The notes under the pieces: model-generated
Told to the model about the DNA's origin: nothing
The model's input: only the letters and a program-made list of their open reading frames with translations
Database searches by the model: none
Source of the DNA: Miniphocaeibacter massiliensis
Lineage (GTDB): Bacteria > Bacillota > Clostridia > Tissierellales > Peptoniphilaceae
DNA length: 64,000 nt
Assembly: GCF_900232905.1 (NCBI RefSeq)
Contig: NZ_OCTQ01000001.1
Span: 434,001-498,000 of the forward strand
Direction: 5' to 3'
Position numbers and translations under genes: made by a program
Shown: piece by piece, positions 18,528-27,499 of the stretch
Position numbering within the stretch: the stretch's first letter is position 1
Layout of the letters: the number at the start of each line of letters is the position of its first letter

Positions 18528-18884
18528 TTATTCTTCATCTTCATTTACAAATGTTTCATAAAATATATTTGACACATTTTCAAATTCTTCATCTGATTCT
18601 ATACTATCAAGTGAAAAAGCTTCTTCATCTTCTTCATCTGCAATATATCTATATAGCAATACTTGTTCATCTTCTAATGTTATTAATGCTATATAATCTC
18701 TTTCTTGTTCTGGTACTTCAAATACACCTAATATTCCACACTCTAATTCCGAATCATCATCTAAAGTTAATTTTATTGTATCTATTTCTCCTTCATGATC
18801 ATGTCCACATCCACACTCATTTTCATGATTATTATTGTGGTCATGATTTTCTCCACATCCACAACCGTGTTCATTATTACTCAT
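18528..18884 (-). CDS. DUF1292 protein with metal-binding-like N-terminus
   Basis: Residues about 35-115 form a DUF1292 domain (LTLDDDSELECGILGVFEV, YIALITLEDEQVLLYRY), a small acidic domain common in Firmicutes with unknown role. In front lies a short Cys/His-rich segment (GCGCGENHDHNN, ECGCGHDHEG) containing four CGC-type cysteines and several His, which looks like a transition-metal binding site. It is very acidic overall. Transcribed alone and closed by a terminator. Confidence 0.88.
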   Translation of the reverse strand: MSNNEHGCGCGENHDHNNNHENECGCGHDHEGEIDTIKLTLDDDSELECGILGVFEVPEQERDYIALITLEDEQVLLYRYIADEEDEEAFSLDSIESDEEFENVSNIFYETFVNEDEE

Positions 18885-18956
18885 TTTCCCCTCCTATTTT
18901 AAGAACTTACACTATTAATTAATACTTCAAATATATAAAAGTATTATTTGAACATT

Positions 18957-19703
18957 TTAATAGAATTTTTCTACTTTGTATTCTTTACTTAAATCTTTAG
19001 CTTTATTTATATATATTTCTTGTTGTTTTAAACCACTTAATTGTCTTGCTACTTCATTTTTAACTTCTTCTAATGGAGCTACTCCTTCTTCTTCTTTATC
19101 AGTTACTTTTATTAAATGATATCCAAATTGTGTTTTTATAGGTCCCACTAATTCGCCAATTTCTGATGCAAAAGCTGCTTCTTCAAATTCTGGAACCATT
19201 TGTCCTTTAGCAAATTGACCTAAATCTCCACCTTTTTCTTTTGAAGGACAAGTTGAATACTCAAAAGCTGCCTTATCAAAATCTTTTCCAGATTCTATTT
19301 CAGTCTTTATTTCATTTGCTTTATCTTCTTCTTCAACTAATATATGAGATGCTTTGATCATTTCTGGTTTTTTAAAATACTCTTTATGTGATTCATAATA
19401 TTCATTTATATCTTCATCTGAAATATTAACATCTTTTAATAATTCTGTAACTGCAAATTGTTTTAATGCACTTTCTTTTATTCTTTCAACTTCTTTTAAA
19501 TAATCTTCATTTTTATCTAAACCTGTTTCCAAAGCATTTAAATAAAATAATTCTTGATTTACAAGTTCATCAGCAATTTTATTCATTCCTTCAGGAGTTC
19601 TAAATTGTGCACCTTGAGCTCCCATCATATTAATAAAGCTTTCTACTTCTTCTTTTGTAATGCTTCTACCATTTACTTTTGCTAAAATATTATTTTCTGA
19701 CAT
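18957..19703 (-). CDS. Parvulin-type peptidyl-prolyl isomerase (cytoplasmic PrsA-like)
   Basis: SurA/PrsA-like chaperone with an N-terminal helical part (residues 1-110) and a parvulin domain (about 112-205: ASHILVEEEDKA, FEYSTCPSKEKGGDLGQFAKGQM, FGYHLIKV). There is no signal peptide or lipobox, so unlike PrsA it should act in the cytoplasm. It follows cvfB by 10 bases and is probably co-transcribed with it. Confidence 0.92.
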   Translation of the reverse strand: MSENNILAKVNGRSITKEEVESFINMMGAQGAQFRTPEGMNKIADELVNQELFYLNALETGLDKNEDYLKEVERIKESALKQFAVTELLKDVNISDEDINEYYESHKEYFKKPEMIKASHILVEEEDKANEIKTEIESGKDFDKAAFEYSTCPSKEKGGDLGQFAKGQMVPEFEEAAFASEIGELVGPIKTQFGYHLIKVTDKEEEGVAPLEEVKNEVARQLSGLKQQEIYINKAKDLSKEYKVEKFY

Positions 19704-19713
19704 ATTATCTCTC

Positions 19714-20556
19714 CTATTTTTTTATTTTTATTCCATTTTTATAAAATTCTATTTTTTTATGCTTTAAAAGTCTTCCTACGGCCTTTTTAAAGCTCGATTT
19801 AGTCATCAATAAAGCATCCATTATCTCTCCAGGACTAGATTTATCATTTAGCTCTAAAAAACCATCATTTTCTTTTAGCATACTCAAAATTGTATTGCTA
19901 TCATTATCTATTTCTAAATGACCTCTATTTTTCATTGTCAAATTAATTCTGCCATCAGATTTTATAGATGCTATTCGAGCATGTACATCTTCTCCAACAG
20001 CTATAATACCTCTTATATGTTCTTTCGGTATCAAAGCTTCATATTTTTCATCTATTGCTACAAATGCTCCTATTTCGTCTACAATATTGTAAACTATACC
20101 ATCTACCCAATCATTTTCAGAATATTTAGAATCTGTTCTTAAATAATCTCTAATTTTCATTGTAGAACTTAGCCTATCAGACTTGTCTATATAAAGAGCT
20201 ACTAAATATTTACGCCCTTTTTCAAGTTTAATAGTTTGTTCTTTAAATGGCATAAATAAATCTTTCTCTAAGCCCCAATCTAAAAAAGCGCCAATATTTG
20301 TTATATCTTTAACTTCCAAATAGGCAATTTTGCCTAATGTAATCTTAGGTTCTCTTTTAGTTGCAATTAGCCTATTTTCATGATCCTTATATATAAAAAC
20401 TTTAAGTATATTTCCAACTTCATCTGCTTCATTTAATTCCGTACCTGGCAATAATATCAAATCATCTTTTTTACCACTTCCAGGAAGGCCTAAGAAAGCA
20501 CCTGCATTTCTTATTCTAATTATTTCAAGTTCTTGAAACTCTCCTAATTCGTACAT
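19714..20556 (-). CDS. cvfB: CvfB-type S1 RNA-binding regulator
   Basis: RNA-binding protein of the CvfB/YitL family with several S1-like domains and a C-terminal winged helix (GEIMDALLMTKSSFKKAVGRLLKH). In Staphylococcus the family affects virulence gene expression. I use the ATG at 20556, which has GGAGGTG five bases upstream; an in-frame GTG at 20571 overlaps the ribosome site and was rejected. Length is normal. Adjacent to the parvulin gene. Confidence 0.92.
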   Translation of the reverse strand: MYELGEFQELEIIRIRNAGAFLGLPGSGKKDDLILLPGTELNEADEVGNILKVFIYKDHENRLIATKREPKITLGKIAYLEVKDITNIGAFLDWGLEKDLFMPFKEQTIKLEKGRKYLVALYIDKSDRLSSTMKIRDYLRTDSKYSENDWVDGIVYNIVDEIGAFVAIDEKYEALIPKEHIRGIIAVGEDVHARIASIKSDGRINLTMKNRGHLEIDNDSNTILSMLKENDGFLELNDKSSPGEIMDALLMTKSSFKKAVGRLLKHKKIEFYKNGIKIKK

Positions 20557-20600
20557 TATGTCACCTCCCACATCAATATATTATATCATAGATAACAAAT

Positions 20601-20627
20601 AAAAAACCTCCTAATTTATAGGAAGCT
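20601..20627 (-). terminator. Terminator of the serine transport/dehydratase operon
   Basis: On the minus strand CTTCCT pairs with AGGAGG (one G-U pair), starting at the sdaAA stop codon, followed by six T. Confidence 0.7.
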
Positions 20628-21498
20628 AATTATTATAAAATTCTTCTTTTATTTTTTTACCTGTTTCTGTTGCTGCTAAACCACCTAATGAAGTTTCTCT
20701 TAAAGTGTAACTCATAGATTTACCAACATCTCCCATAGCTTGTACAACTTCATCAAAAGGTACTAACGACTTAATTCCAGACATAGCTAAATCTGCAGAA
20801 AGAATTGCATTAATAACTCCTGATGCGTTTCTAAATGTACAAGGATATTCTACAAGTCCCGCTATAGGATCGCAAACAAGTCCCAGTATATTTATTAATG
20901 TTATAGAAGCAGCATGTAAAGATTGCTCTAAAGTTCCTCCCTTTAGATATACAAGAGCTGCTGAAGCCATTGCTGACGCTGCTCCACACTCTGCTTGACA
21001 TCCCCCTTCTGCTCCAGCAAAAGTAGCATATCTACCTACTATTCCACCAACTCCAACAGCTGTTAATAAAGCATTTATCATTTCTTCGTCTGTTACTTCA
21101 TTTTCATATTTATATCTAAATATAGCTGCTGGTATTATTCCAGAAGATCCTGCCGTAGGAGCTGCTACAATTTTACCCATGGAAGAGCTGAATTCAAGAG
21201 TAGAAAAAGCCATTGCCATTGCCTTTACATTATTCTTCCCAAGTAATGTATTTCCATTATCAGCGTAGTCGTTTGCCATTTTTGCAAATCCATCTATCAT
21301 CCCTAAACTTGTAACACTTTTTTCCTTTAAAAATTTGTTGGCTGATTTCTCCATTACATTTAGCATTTCTAATAGTGTAGACTTTATTTCCTGTATTGTT
21401 CTTCCACTTTCTTCCATTTCGTCATTTAATACAATATCAGCTATTGTCATATTATTTTCTTTGCAAAATTCTGTTAATTCTTTGGCCTTATATATCAT
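20626..21498 (-). CDS. sdaAA: L-serine dehydratase, iron-sulfur type, alpha subunit
   Basis: Catalytic alpha chain of the [4Fe-4S] L-serine dehydratase that turns serine into pyruvate and ammonia. It shows the iron-sulfur region GAEGGCQAECGAASAMAS and CDPIAGLVEYPC, plus SSGIIPAAIF and SLGGLAATETGKKI. Length 290 is normal for the two-subunit form. The beta subunit gene ends one base before its ATG, and a terminator follows. Serine fermentation is typical for anaerobic clostridia. Confidence 0.96.
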   Translation of the reverse strand: MIYKAKELTEFCKENNMTIADIVLNDEMEESGRTIQEIKSTLLEMLNVMEKSANKFLKEKSVTSLGMIDGFAKMANDYADNGNTLLGKNNVKAMAMAFSTLEFSSSMGKIVAAPTAGSSGIIPAAIFRYKYENEVTDEEMINALLTAVGVGGIVGRYATFAGAEGGCQAECGAASAMASAALVYLKGGTLEQSLHAASITLINILGLVCDPIAGLVEYPCTFRNASGVINAILSADLAMSGIKSLVPFDEVVQAMGDVGKSMSYTLRETSLGGLAATETGKKIKEEFYNN

Positions 21499-21499
21499 A

Positions 21500-22165
21500 T
21501 TAAAATCCTTTCACTAAATGTTTAACAAAGTTAACATTCTTGTTTTCTAATAATTCTTTAACAACTTTATCATCAATATTTTTATCTAATTCTATTACAA
21601 TTACAGAGTCTTCTTCTTCTTTAGTAGTTTTCATGCTCTCTATATTGTATCCATTATCGCTTAATAATGTTGAAATAAATGAAATAATTCCTCTTATATC
21701 CTTATATCTAACAATTAAAAGTGGAAATTCATTTGTAAATTTAATTTTTATTCCATTCATTTCTATTATTTCAATATTTCCACCACCAATAGACGATCCT
21801 ATTACTGTATTTATTTTTCCACTTGGATAATACATTTCTATCTTTACAGTATTTGGATGAACATTTCCTAAGTCTATTTTTTCAAAAGAATATTCCAATT
21901 CATTTTCTCTTGCAATTTCAAATGAGTCTTTAAGTCTTTCATCATCTGGATACATACCAAGAGCCCCTGCTAATAAAGCTTTATCTGTTCCATGCCCTCT
22001 ATATGTTTCTGCAAAAGAACCATGTAAATAAAACTTGATTTTATTAAAATCTGCTCCAGAAATAATTCTAGCTGTTTTAGATATTCTACAAGCTCCTGCT
22101 GTATGTGAACTTGAAGGACCTATCATTATAGGTCCTAAAATATCAAATAAATTATATTCGTTCAT
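21500..22165 (-). CDS. sdaAB: L-serine dehydratase, iron-sulfur type, beta subunit
   Basis: Beta chain with the family start GPIMIGPSSSHTAGACRI and the GHGTDKALLAG motif, and a C-terminal ACT domain (about residues 148-221: PLLIVRYKDIRGIISFISTLL) that may sense serine. It is 12 bases after the transporter gene and one base before sdaAA, so all three form one operon. Confidence 0.95.
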   Translation of the reverse strand: MNEYNLFDILGPIMIGPSSSHTAGACRISKTARIISGADFNKIKFYLHGSFAETYRGHGTDKALLAGALGMYPDDERLKDSFEIARENELEYSFEKIDLGNVHPNTVKIEMYYPSGKINTVIGSSIGGGNIEIIEMNGIKIKFTNEFPLLIVRYKDIRGIISFISTLLSDNGYNIESMKTTKEEEDSVIVIELDKNIDDKVVKELLENKNVNFVKHLVKGF

Positions 22166-22177
22166 AATCCTCCTAAT

Positions 22178-23449
22178 TTATCCTTCTAATTCTTCCTTAG
22201 TTTTCTCCCTTTTTACTATATACTTATAATAAAATTTGTCAACAGCTACAGCTATTGCATTATCTCCTGAGATATTTGCCGCTGTTCCAAAGCTATCTTG
22301 TGTCGTATATAAAGATATTAATAAAGTAGCCATTGTTCCAGTCTTATCAATTCCTACCAAAGGTAAAAATGGTAGTGCACTCATTACTGCTCCACCTGGT
22401 GCTCCTGGCGCTGCAACCATAGCAATTCCCAAAACAGCTATAAATGGAGCCATTTTCATAAACCCATTTTCCATGCCATACATTGCAAGTATAGTATAAG
22501 TACATGCTGTAATAGTAATCATTGATCCTGGCATATGCACTGTCGCTCCCAATGGAATAACAAATTCTCTTATATCTTTACTTACTCCATCTTCTCTAGC
22601 ACACTCTAAATTTACTGGAATAGTTGCTGCTGAAGATTGAGTACCTACTGCTGTAATATATCCTTTTACTTGATTTTTTATTAATTTTAGTGGATTTTTG
22701 TTAGTATAGCTTCCTGATATTATAAACATTACCGAAACATATAGTAGATGTAATGCCAATACACATAAAAATATTTTCCAAAATATTCCAAGTATGTGGA
22801 ACACAGATCCTGAAAATGCCATATTTGCAAAATTCCCAAAAATATAAAAAGGTAAAATAGGAACTACTGCTTTAGATAAAATATTAGTTATAATTTCGTT
22901 GAATTCTGTTATTAAGCCATAGCTATAGTCCCCTTTTCCTCTGTTTTTTAACCAGGATATTGATAATCCTAAAACAAATGCAAATACTAATGCACTTGTA
23001 ACTTCGAAAAATGGTTCCAATGGTATTGTGAATATAGGATTTAATGACTTATCTGCTGCTCCCTTTATTTTTTCAACCGCATCTTGTGTTATAAAGTTAG
23101 AAAATATTGAATTACTCATTAACCAAGATAAAGAACCTCCTGTAAGTGTAGATAAATAAGATATTCCTACTGTTATTCCCAGTAATTTACCTGCACCTTC
23201 TCTCAAATCAGCTATTCCCTTTGTAACAAATGCCAATATCATTAAAGGAATAATAAATCCAAGCCAAGAACTAAAAAATGATGAAAATGTAACTGCAATT
23301 TTTACTATCATCTCTGGAGCTTTTTTTATTACTCCTGGTAAGTTTGTTCCAGATACTAATTCTTGTAAAAACTTACCAAATAAAATACCTAATATAATTG
23401 CAATAATTAATTTTGGTATTAACCCTAATTTAAATTTTTTCTTCTCCAT
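22178..23449 (-). CDS. DAACS-family amino acid:cation symporter, probably for serine/threonine
   Basis: Dicarboxylate/amino acid:cation symporter fold with about eight membrane helices, re-entrant loop SSAATIPVNLECA (the family's serine-rich motif) and IPLGATVHMPGSMITIT in place of the usual NMDGT signature of glutamate/aspartate carriers. Length 423 is normal. Position directly upstream of sdaAB-sdaAA argues for serine uptake; the substrate is inference from context. A GGAGAG ribosome site precedes the ATG. Confidence 0.88.
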   Translation of the reverse strand: MEKKKFKLGLIPKLIIAIILGILFGKFLQELVSGTNLPGVIKKAPEMIVKIAVTFSSFFSSWLGFIIPLMILAFVTKGIADLREGAGKLLGITVGISYLSTLTGGSLSWLMSNSIFSNFITQDAVEKIKGAADKSLNPIFTIPLEPFFEVTSALVFAFVLGLSISWLKNRGKGDYSYGLITEFNEIITNILSKAVVPILPFYIFGNFANMAFSGSVFHILGIFWKIFLCVLALHLLYVSVMFIISGSYTNKNPLKLIKNQVKGYITAVGTQSSAATIPVNLECAREDGVSKDIREFVIPLGATVHMPGSMITITACTYTILAMYGMENGFMKMAPFIAVLGIAMVAAPGAPGGAVMSALPFLPLVGIDKTGTMATLLISLYTTQDSFGTAANISGDNAIAVAVDKFYYKYIVKREKTKEELEG

Positions 23450-23496
23450 GCCTCTCTCCTTTTATTTATGTCTAATAATAATGCTAGAGCATAGAT

Positions 23497-23502
23497 ATTA
23501 TA
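23497..23502 (-). promoter_or_regulatory. Candidate -10 of the serine operon
   Basis: TATAAT on the minus strand 48 bases before the transporter ATG. No good -35 is visible. A small palindrome TGCTCTAGCA lies just downstream and could be an operator. Confidence 0.3.
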
Positions 23503-23518
23503 CCCTATTTTGTATTTA

Positions 23519-24103
23519 TTAAATGTGATCTACTATAACATTATATTCCTCATTTATAATTTTTTCCTTTTCTTTTAAAGCGTTCAAAGTTTTATCTAAT
23601 AATATGTCTATTTCAATTTCTAACATATCTGCTCCATTTTTTATCGTTTCTCTTGAACAACCTTTTGCAAAACTTTTATCCTTAAATTTCTTTTTAATAC
23701 TTTTAAGATTCATATCTTGATATGATTTTGATGGTCTCATTAAAGAAGCAGCATTTATTATACCAGTAAGTTCATCTACAGAATACAAAATTTTTTCCAT
23801 ATATTTCTTAGGTTCTACATTGCTACAAATTTGATACCCATGACTAATTACACTATTTATAAATTCATTATCATAATCATTACTTCTTAAAATTTCTACA
23901 GCTTTCACACAATGTTCTTCAGGATACTTTTCAAAATCTATATCGTGTAGTAATCCAACTATCCCCCAATATTCAATATCTTCATTTATCTCTTTTGCAA
24001 AATACTCCATAACTCTTCCAACTGTAATTCCGTGTAATATATGAAAATCTTCTTCATTGTATTCTCTTAATAAATTTATTGCTTTTTTTCTATTTAAATC
24101 CAT
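23519..24103 (-). CDS. HD-domain hydrolase
   Basis: HD-type metal-dependent phosphohydrolase: His in FHILHGITV, the HD doublet in GLLHDIDFEKYP and a further His in ISHGYQI. Length about 194 residues. ATG 24103 has AGGGTG upstream; the longer frame from 24139 has none. The family often cleaves nucleotides, but substrate is unknown. It is transcribed alone or from a short unit starting after the YitT terminator. Confidence 0.85.
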   Translation of the reverse strand: MDLNRKKAINLLREYNEEDFHILHGITVGRVMEYFAKEINEDIEYWGIVGLLHDIDFEKYPEEHCVKAVEILRSNDYDNEFINSVISHGYQICSNVEPKKYMEKILYSVDELTGIINAASLMRPSKSYQDMNLKSIKKKFKDKSFAKGCSRETIKNGADMLEIEIDILLDKTLNALKEKEKIINEEYNVIVDHI

Positions 24104-24123
24104 AATTTCACCCTTAAAATAAA

Positions 24124-24159
24124 AAAGATAGTACTTCACCCTGGGTTTATACCATCTTT
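24124..24159 (-). terminator. Terminator after the YitT-family gene
   Basis: Ten-base-pair stem (AAAGATGGTA with TACTATCTTT, one G-U pair) with an inner ACCC/GGGT pairing, followed by T on the minus strand. It begins about 10 bases after the YitT stop. Confidence 0.8.
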
Positions 24160-24168
24160 AATGCTATA

Positions 24169-25044
24169 TTAATCATCATAATCATATGTAAATCCTTCGC
24201 CAACAACTTCATTTACATAATTCATTGTCACAAATGCCTTAGAATCTACTTTATTTATATAACTTCTTATATTAAAATATTCTTTTCTCGAAACTACTGT
24301 GTTTATAATTTTTTTCTCTTCTTTAGAATAACCTCCCTCAGCTGTATAAACAGTTGTTCCTCTTACCATAGTATTAATTATATATTTATTTACTAAATCA
24401 TACTCTTTTGTAATTATCATCATATTAATTCTAGTGTTTAATCCAGAAATTGCCCAATCGATTACCAAGGTATTTAATCCCAAAGCAACCAAAGCATATA
24501 AACCAACTTCTATATTTATAGCATACATACCAAAAACAACTACAAATGCATCAACTATTAATATACTTTTGCTCATTTCTATATGTGAATATTTATTTAC
24601 TATGCTTGCTATTATCTCTGTTCCACCAGTTGTAGCATCTTGCATTAAAACAATCGCAATCCCTATCCCTGAAATTAGTATGCCTATTATTAAACTCAAT
24701 AATATATTCTCTGTTAGTGGATTTTGCAAGGGAAATACATTTTCAAAGAAAGTTATTCCATTTGACACCACTAAAGATGAATATAATGTATAACCAACAT
24801 ATTCTTTTCCTAAAAACATATAGGAAATTATAAATAATATCACATTTAGTACTGTCATTACATAACCTATTTGTAATTTTGGATATAAGTTTTGTACTGC
24901 AATCGCAAATCCACTTAACCCTCCCATAGGAATTTTATAATCTACTATAAAAAAGTATATCCCTGCTGAAACTAGTATGGAACCAAATGTTACCAATATT
25001 ATTTTTTTCATGTTATTTTTTAGTAAGTTTATTATTTTTTTCAT
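24169..25044 (-). CDS. YitT-family membrane protein (DUF161 + DUF2179)
   Basis: Residues about 15-190 form a five-helix membrane domain with the family motif PMGGLSGFAIA and DATTGGTEIIA. Residues about 200-290 form the soluble DUF2179 domain (MMIITKEYDLV, RGTTVYTAEGGYSKEEKKII). Function is unknown in the whole family, though transport has been suggested. Length 291 is normal. Confidence 0.92.
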   Translation of the reverse strand: MKKIINLLKNNMKKIILVTFGSILVSAGIYFFIVDYKIPMGGLSGFAIAVQNLYPKLQIGYVMTVLNVILFIISYMFLGKEYVGYTLYSSLVVSNGITFFENVFPLQNPLTENILLSLIIGILISGIGIAIVLMQDATTGGTEIIASIVNKYSHIEMSKSILIVDAFVVVFGMYAINIEVGLYALVALGLNTLVIDWAISGLNTRINMMIITKEYDLVNKYIINTMVRGTTVYTAEGGYSKEEKKIINTVVSRKEYFNIRSYINKVDSKAFVTMNYVNEVVGEGFTYDYDD

Positions 25045-25081
25045 GTTTTTATTATAACATAATCTTACATTTCGAGATGGT

Positions 25082-25843
25082 TTATTTGAATAAATATGAT
25101 GTCATTGACAATGAACCTAATACACAACTTTCATTAAAAATTTCAATATTATCATTATCATAAGATGCTCCTAAAATATATATTAATGGTAGAAAATGCT
25201 CTAATGTAAAAAACGCTTTTTTATAAGACTCTCCAGAATTTTTATAATTTATTACATCTTTAAAGTTTCTATTTAATATATTGATTTTTATATAATTATC
25301 AAAATCATATGCCCAATCATACCCAGAAATATTAGGATTCAACAGCCTTAAATTGTGTACTACATTGCCACTTCCAAATATTAAATATCCTTCATCTCTA
25401 AATTTCCTTAATTTTCGTCCTATCTCATAATGCTTTTCTATAGAATAGCTTCCATTTAAACTTATTTGTACGACTGGAATTTCCGCTTTTGGGAAAATTT
25501 TACAAAGAACAGCCCATGTTCCATGATCTATTCCCCAAGAATTATCTACTTTTATTTTTTCTTCTAATGTTTCAATTAATCTTAAAGCTAGTTTTTCGCT
25601 TCCCTTTACTGGATATTTGAAATTATATAATTCTTCGGGAAAGCCATACATATCATATATTTGTACTGGATTTTCTAAATTATTTGTAAATATATCATCT
25701 GTATACCAATGGGCAGATATACTTATAACTCCTTTTGGTTTTGGTATTTCTCTTCCTATTTCTTCCCATTTTTTAGTATATTCATTTTCTTCTATTGCAT
25801 TCATTGGACTTCCATGACCAACAAATAATACTGGCATTTTCAT
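25082..25843 (-). CDS. LigB/DODA-type extradiol dioxygenase (YgiD-like)
   Basis: Class III extradiol ring-cleavage dioxygenase family. Metal-ligand histidines are seen in LFVGHGSPMNA, SISAHWYTDD and DHGTWAVLCKIFP. ATG 25843 is preceded by AGAGGAG; the longer frame from 25870 was rejected. In E. coli YgiD acts on L-DOPA; the oxygen-dependent reaction is odd for an anaerobe, so this member may have another role, which sequence cannot tell. Confidence 0.88.
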   Translation of the reverse strand: MKMPVLFVGHGSPMNAIEENEYTKKWEEIGREIPKPKGVISISAHWYTDDIFTNNLENPVQIYDMYGFPEELYNFKYPVKGSEKLALRLIETLEEKIKVDNSWGIDHGTWAVLCKIFPKAEIPVVQISLNGSYSIEKHYEIGRKLRKFRDEGYLIFGSGNVVHNLRLLNPNISGYDWAYDFDNYIKINILNRNFKDVINYKNSGESYKKAFFTLEHFLPLIYILGASYDNDNIEIFNESCVLGSLSMTSYLFK

Positions 25844-25865
25844 ATTTTCTCCTCTTAAATTAAAT

Positions 25866-25903
25866 AACAAAAGAGAGAAAGATGAAACTTTCTCTCTTTT
25901 ACA
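25866..25903 (-). terminator. Terminator of mazF
   Basis: Perfect 13-bp stem (AAAAGAGAGAAAG/CTTTCTCTCTTTT) with a 6-nt loop; the stem contains the mazF stop codon. Symmetric, so it may act in both directions. Confidence 0.85.
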
Positions 25904-26240
25904 GCCCCAATGATGTTTTTAACGCTTCATCAATTTTAAGTATAGTTTTGTCGTCAAAGACACCTATTTTTTCTCTCAACCTTTTTTTATCTATAGTCCG
26001 TACTTGTTCCAATAAAATTACTGAATTTTTTGGTAAACCATATGTATCTGCTGATATTCCAACATGAGTAGGTAATTTAGCTTTATGTAGCTGAGAAGTT
26101 ATTGCTGCAATAATAATGGTGGGGCTATACTTGTTTCCAACATCATTTTGAATTACAACTACAGGTCTAACTCCACCTTGCTCTGATCCAACGACAGGAC
26201 TAAGGTCAGCGAAAAAAATATCCCCTCTTTTTATCTTCAT
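25899..26240 (-). CDS. mazF: MazF/NdoA-type mRNA interferase toxin
   Basis: PemK/MazF-fold endoribonuclease: start [30 protein letters not shown], then TIIIAAITS and [13 protein letters not shown]. The Bacillus enzyme cleaves at UACAU. Length 113 is nearly that of B. subtilis NdoA. Gene order alr-mazF is the usual Firmicutes one, but the mazE/ndoAI antitoxin gene that normally sits between is missing: only 80 bases separate alr and mazF. It has its own promoter (26291-26320). Confidence 0.94.
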   Translation of the reverse strand: MKIKRGDIFFADLSPVVGSEQGGVRPVVVIQNDVGNKYSPTIIIAAITSQLHKAKLPTHVGISADTYGLPKNSVILLEQVRTIDKKRLREKIGVFDDKTILKIDEALKTSLGL

Positions 26241-26290
26241 ATTCGCCCCTACTTCTCATGTATTTATAAAAAATACATTATGCACTTCTT

Positions 26291-26320
26291 ATTATATACA
26301 GACTTATCTATTTTCGTCAA
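26291..26320 (-). promoter_or_regulatory. Promoter of mazF
   Basis: On the minus strand TTGACG (26315-26320) and TATAAT (26291-26296), 18 bases apart, starting at the base after the alr stop codon. The leader that follows contains one TACAT (26258-26262) and a weak hairpin (about 26259-26278). Confidence 0.7.
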
Positions 26321-27499
26321 TTACCATGTTCTAAGATAGTCAACTATTTTATATATTTTGTCATTTTTAAAATATATTCTTGGTATTCTCATTGTAATAC
26401 CACAAGTTAAATCATAAACTATTGTATTTGCCAAACTTGCAACTTTATATATTGGTAAAGAACCATATTCATCTTCCCCATATAATAATACAGAGTTTCC
26501 TATTTCTACATCTTCAATATCTGTAACATCTACCATTGTTTGATCCATGCAAACTTTTCCAATTATCTTGGCTTTTTTACCTTTTATTTTGACATATCCT
26601 TTGTTTGATAACTGTATAGGATATCCATCTGCATAACCTATTGCAATAGAAGCTATTTTTGTTTTTTTATTTGTTATAAAGGTTCTATTGTAACCAATAC
26701 TTTCCCCTATTCCATATTCTTTAACACTTGATACTGTTGTAAATAATGAAGCTATTCCTTTTAAATTGACATTTTCTGATAATTTAACAATTTCTGAAGG
26801 ATAATATCCATACAAACCAATTCCACATCTAATCATATCTAAATAGTAACCATGCACTATTGCACCAGCATCATTGCTAATATGTTTTACTGGTATACTT
26901 ATTTTTTCCTTATTCAAATAAATTAAAAAATCCATGAATTTTTCATATTGTTTTTTTGTATATGAAAAATCGGCACTATCAGCATCAGAAAAATGTGAAT
27001 ATATTCCCTTTATTCTTATATTAGATAATCTATCTATCTTTTTTATTTCAGAAATTGTATTTTCAAGATTATCCTCATCTATTAGATACCCTAACCTTCC
27101 CATACCAGTATCTATTTTTATATGGACATCTACTACTGCATTTAATTCTTTAGCAGCATCATTTAATTTTTCACATTGATTATAACTATATGCTGTTATT
27201 TCTATTCTATTTTGTATAACTGCCCTAAAAAGTTCATCTTTTATATACCCTAAAACTAATATAGGTAAATATATATCATGATTCCTTAATTCGACAGCTT
27301 CATTCATATTTGCAACACATAAATAATCTAAACCTATTTTTTCTAATTCTCTCGATATAGTTATTGACCCTAATCCATATCCATTTGCTTTAACTACTGC
27401 ACTTAACATTGCAGGATAACAAATTTTCTTCAATTCTTTATAATTATGTGCTAGAGCATTTAAGTCTATTTTTAAATAACTTTGATATTCTTTAACCAT
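26321..27499 (-). CDS. alr: Alanine racemase
   Basis: PLP enzyme that makes D-alanine for peptidoglycan. The PLP lysine is near residue 37 in SAVVKANGYGLG; the second catalytic tyrosine lies in SIGYNRTF; KVCMDQTMVDVT is a further family mark. Length 392 is normal. Its ATG shares a base with the stop of the upstream acpS-nnrD gene, so it is co-translated. Confidence 0.96.
   Translation of the reverse strand: MVKEYQSYLKIDLNALAHNYKELKKICYPAMLSAVVKANGYGLGSITISRELEKIGLDYLCVANMNEAVELRNHDIYLPILVLGYIKDELFRAVIQNRIEITAYSYNQCEKLNDAAKELNAVVDVHIKIDTGMGRLGYLIDEDNLENTISEIKKIDRLSNIRIKGIYSHFSDADSADFSYTKKQYEKFMDFLIYLNKEKISIPVKHISNDAGAIVHGYYLDMIRCGIGLYGYYPSEIVKLSENVNLKGIASLFTTVSSVKEYGIGESIGYNRTFITNKKTKIASIAIGYADGYPIQLSNKGYVKIKGKKAKIIGKVCMDQTMVDVTDIEDVEIGNSVLLYGEDEYGSLPIYKVASLANTIVYDLTCGITMRIPRIYFKNDKIYKIVDYLRTW

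Noticed and set aside
26241-26290. Short mazE antitoxin gene upstream of mazF
   Set aside because: The gap is too small for an antitoxin of about 80 residues and contains stop codons in all frames plus the promoter.
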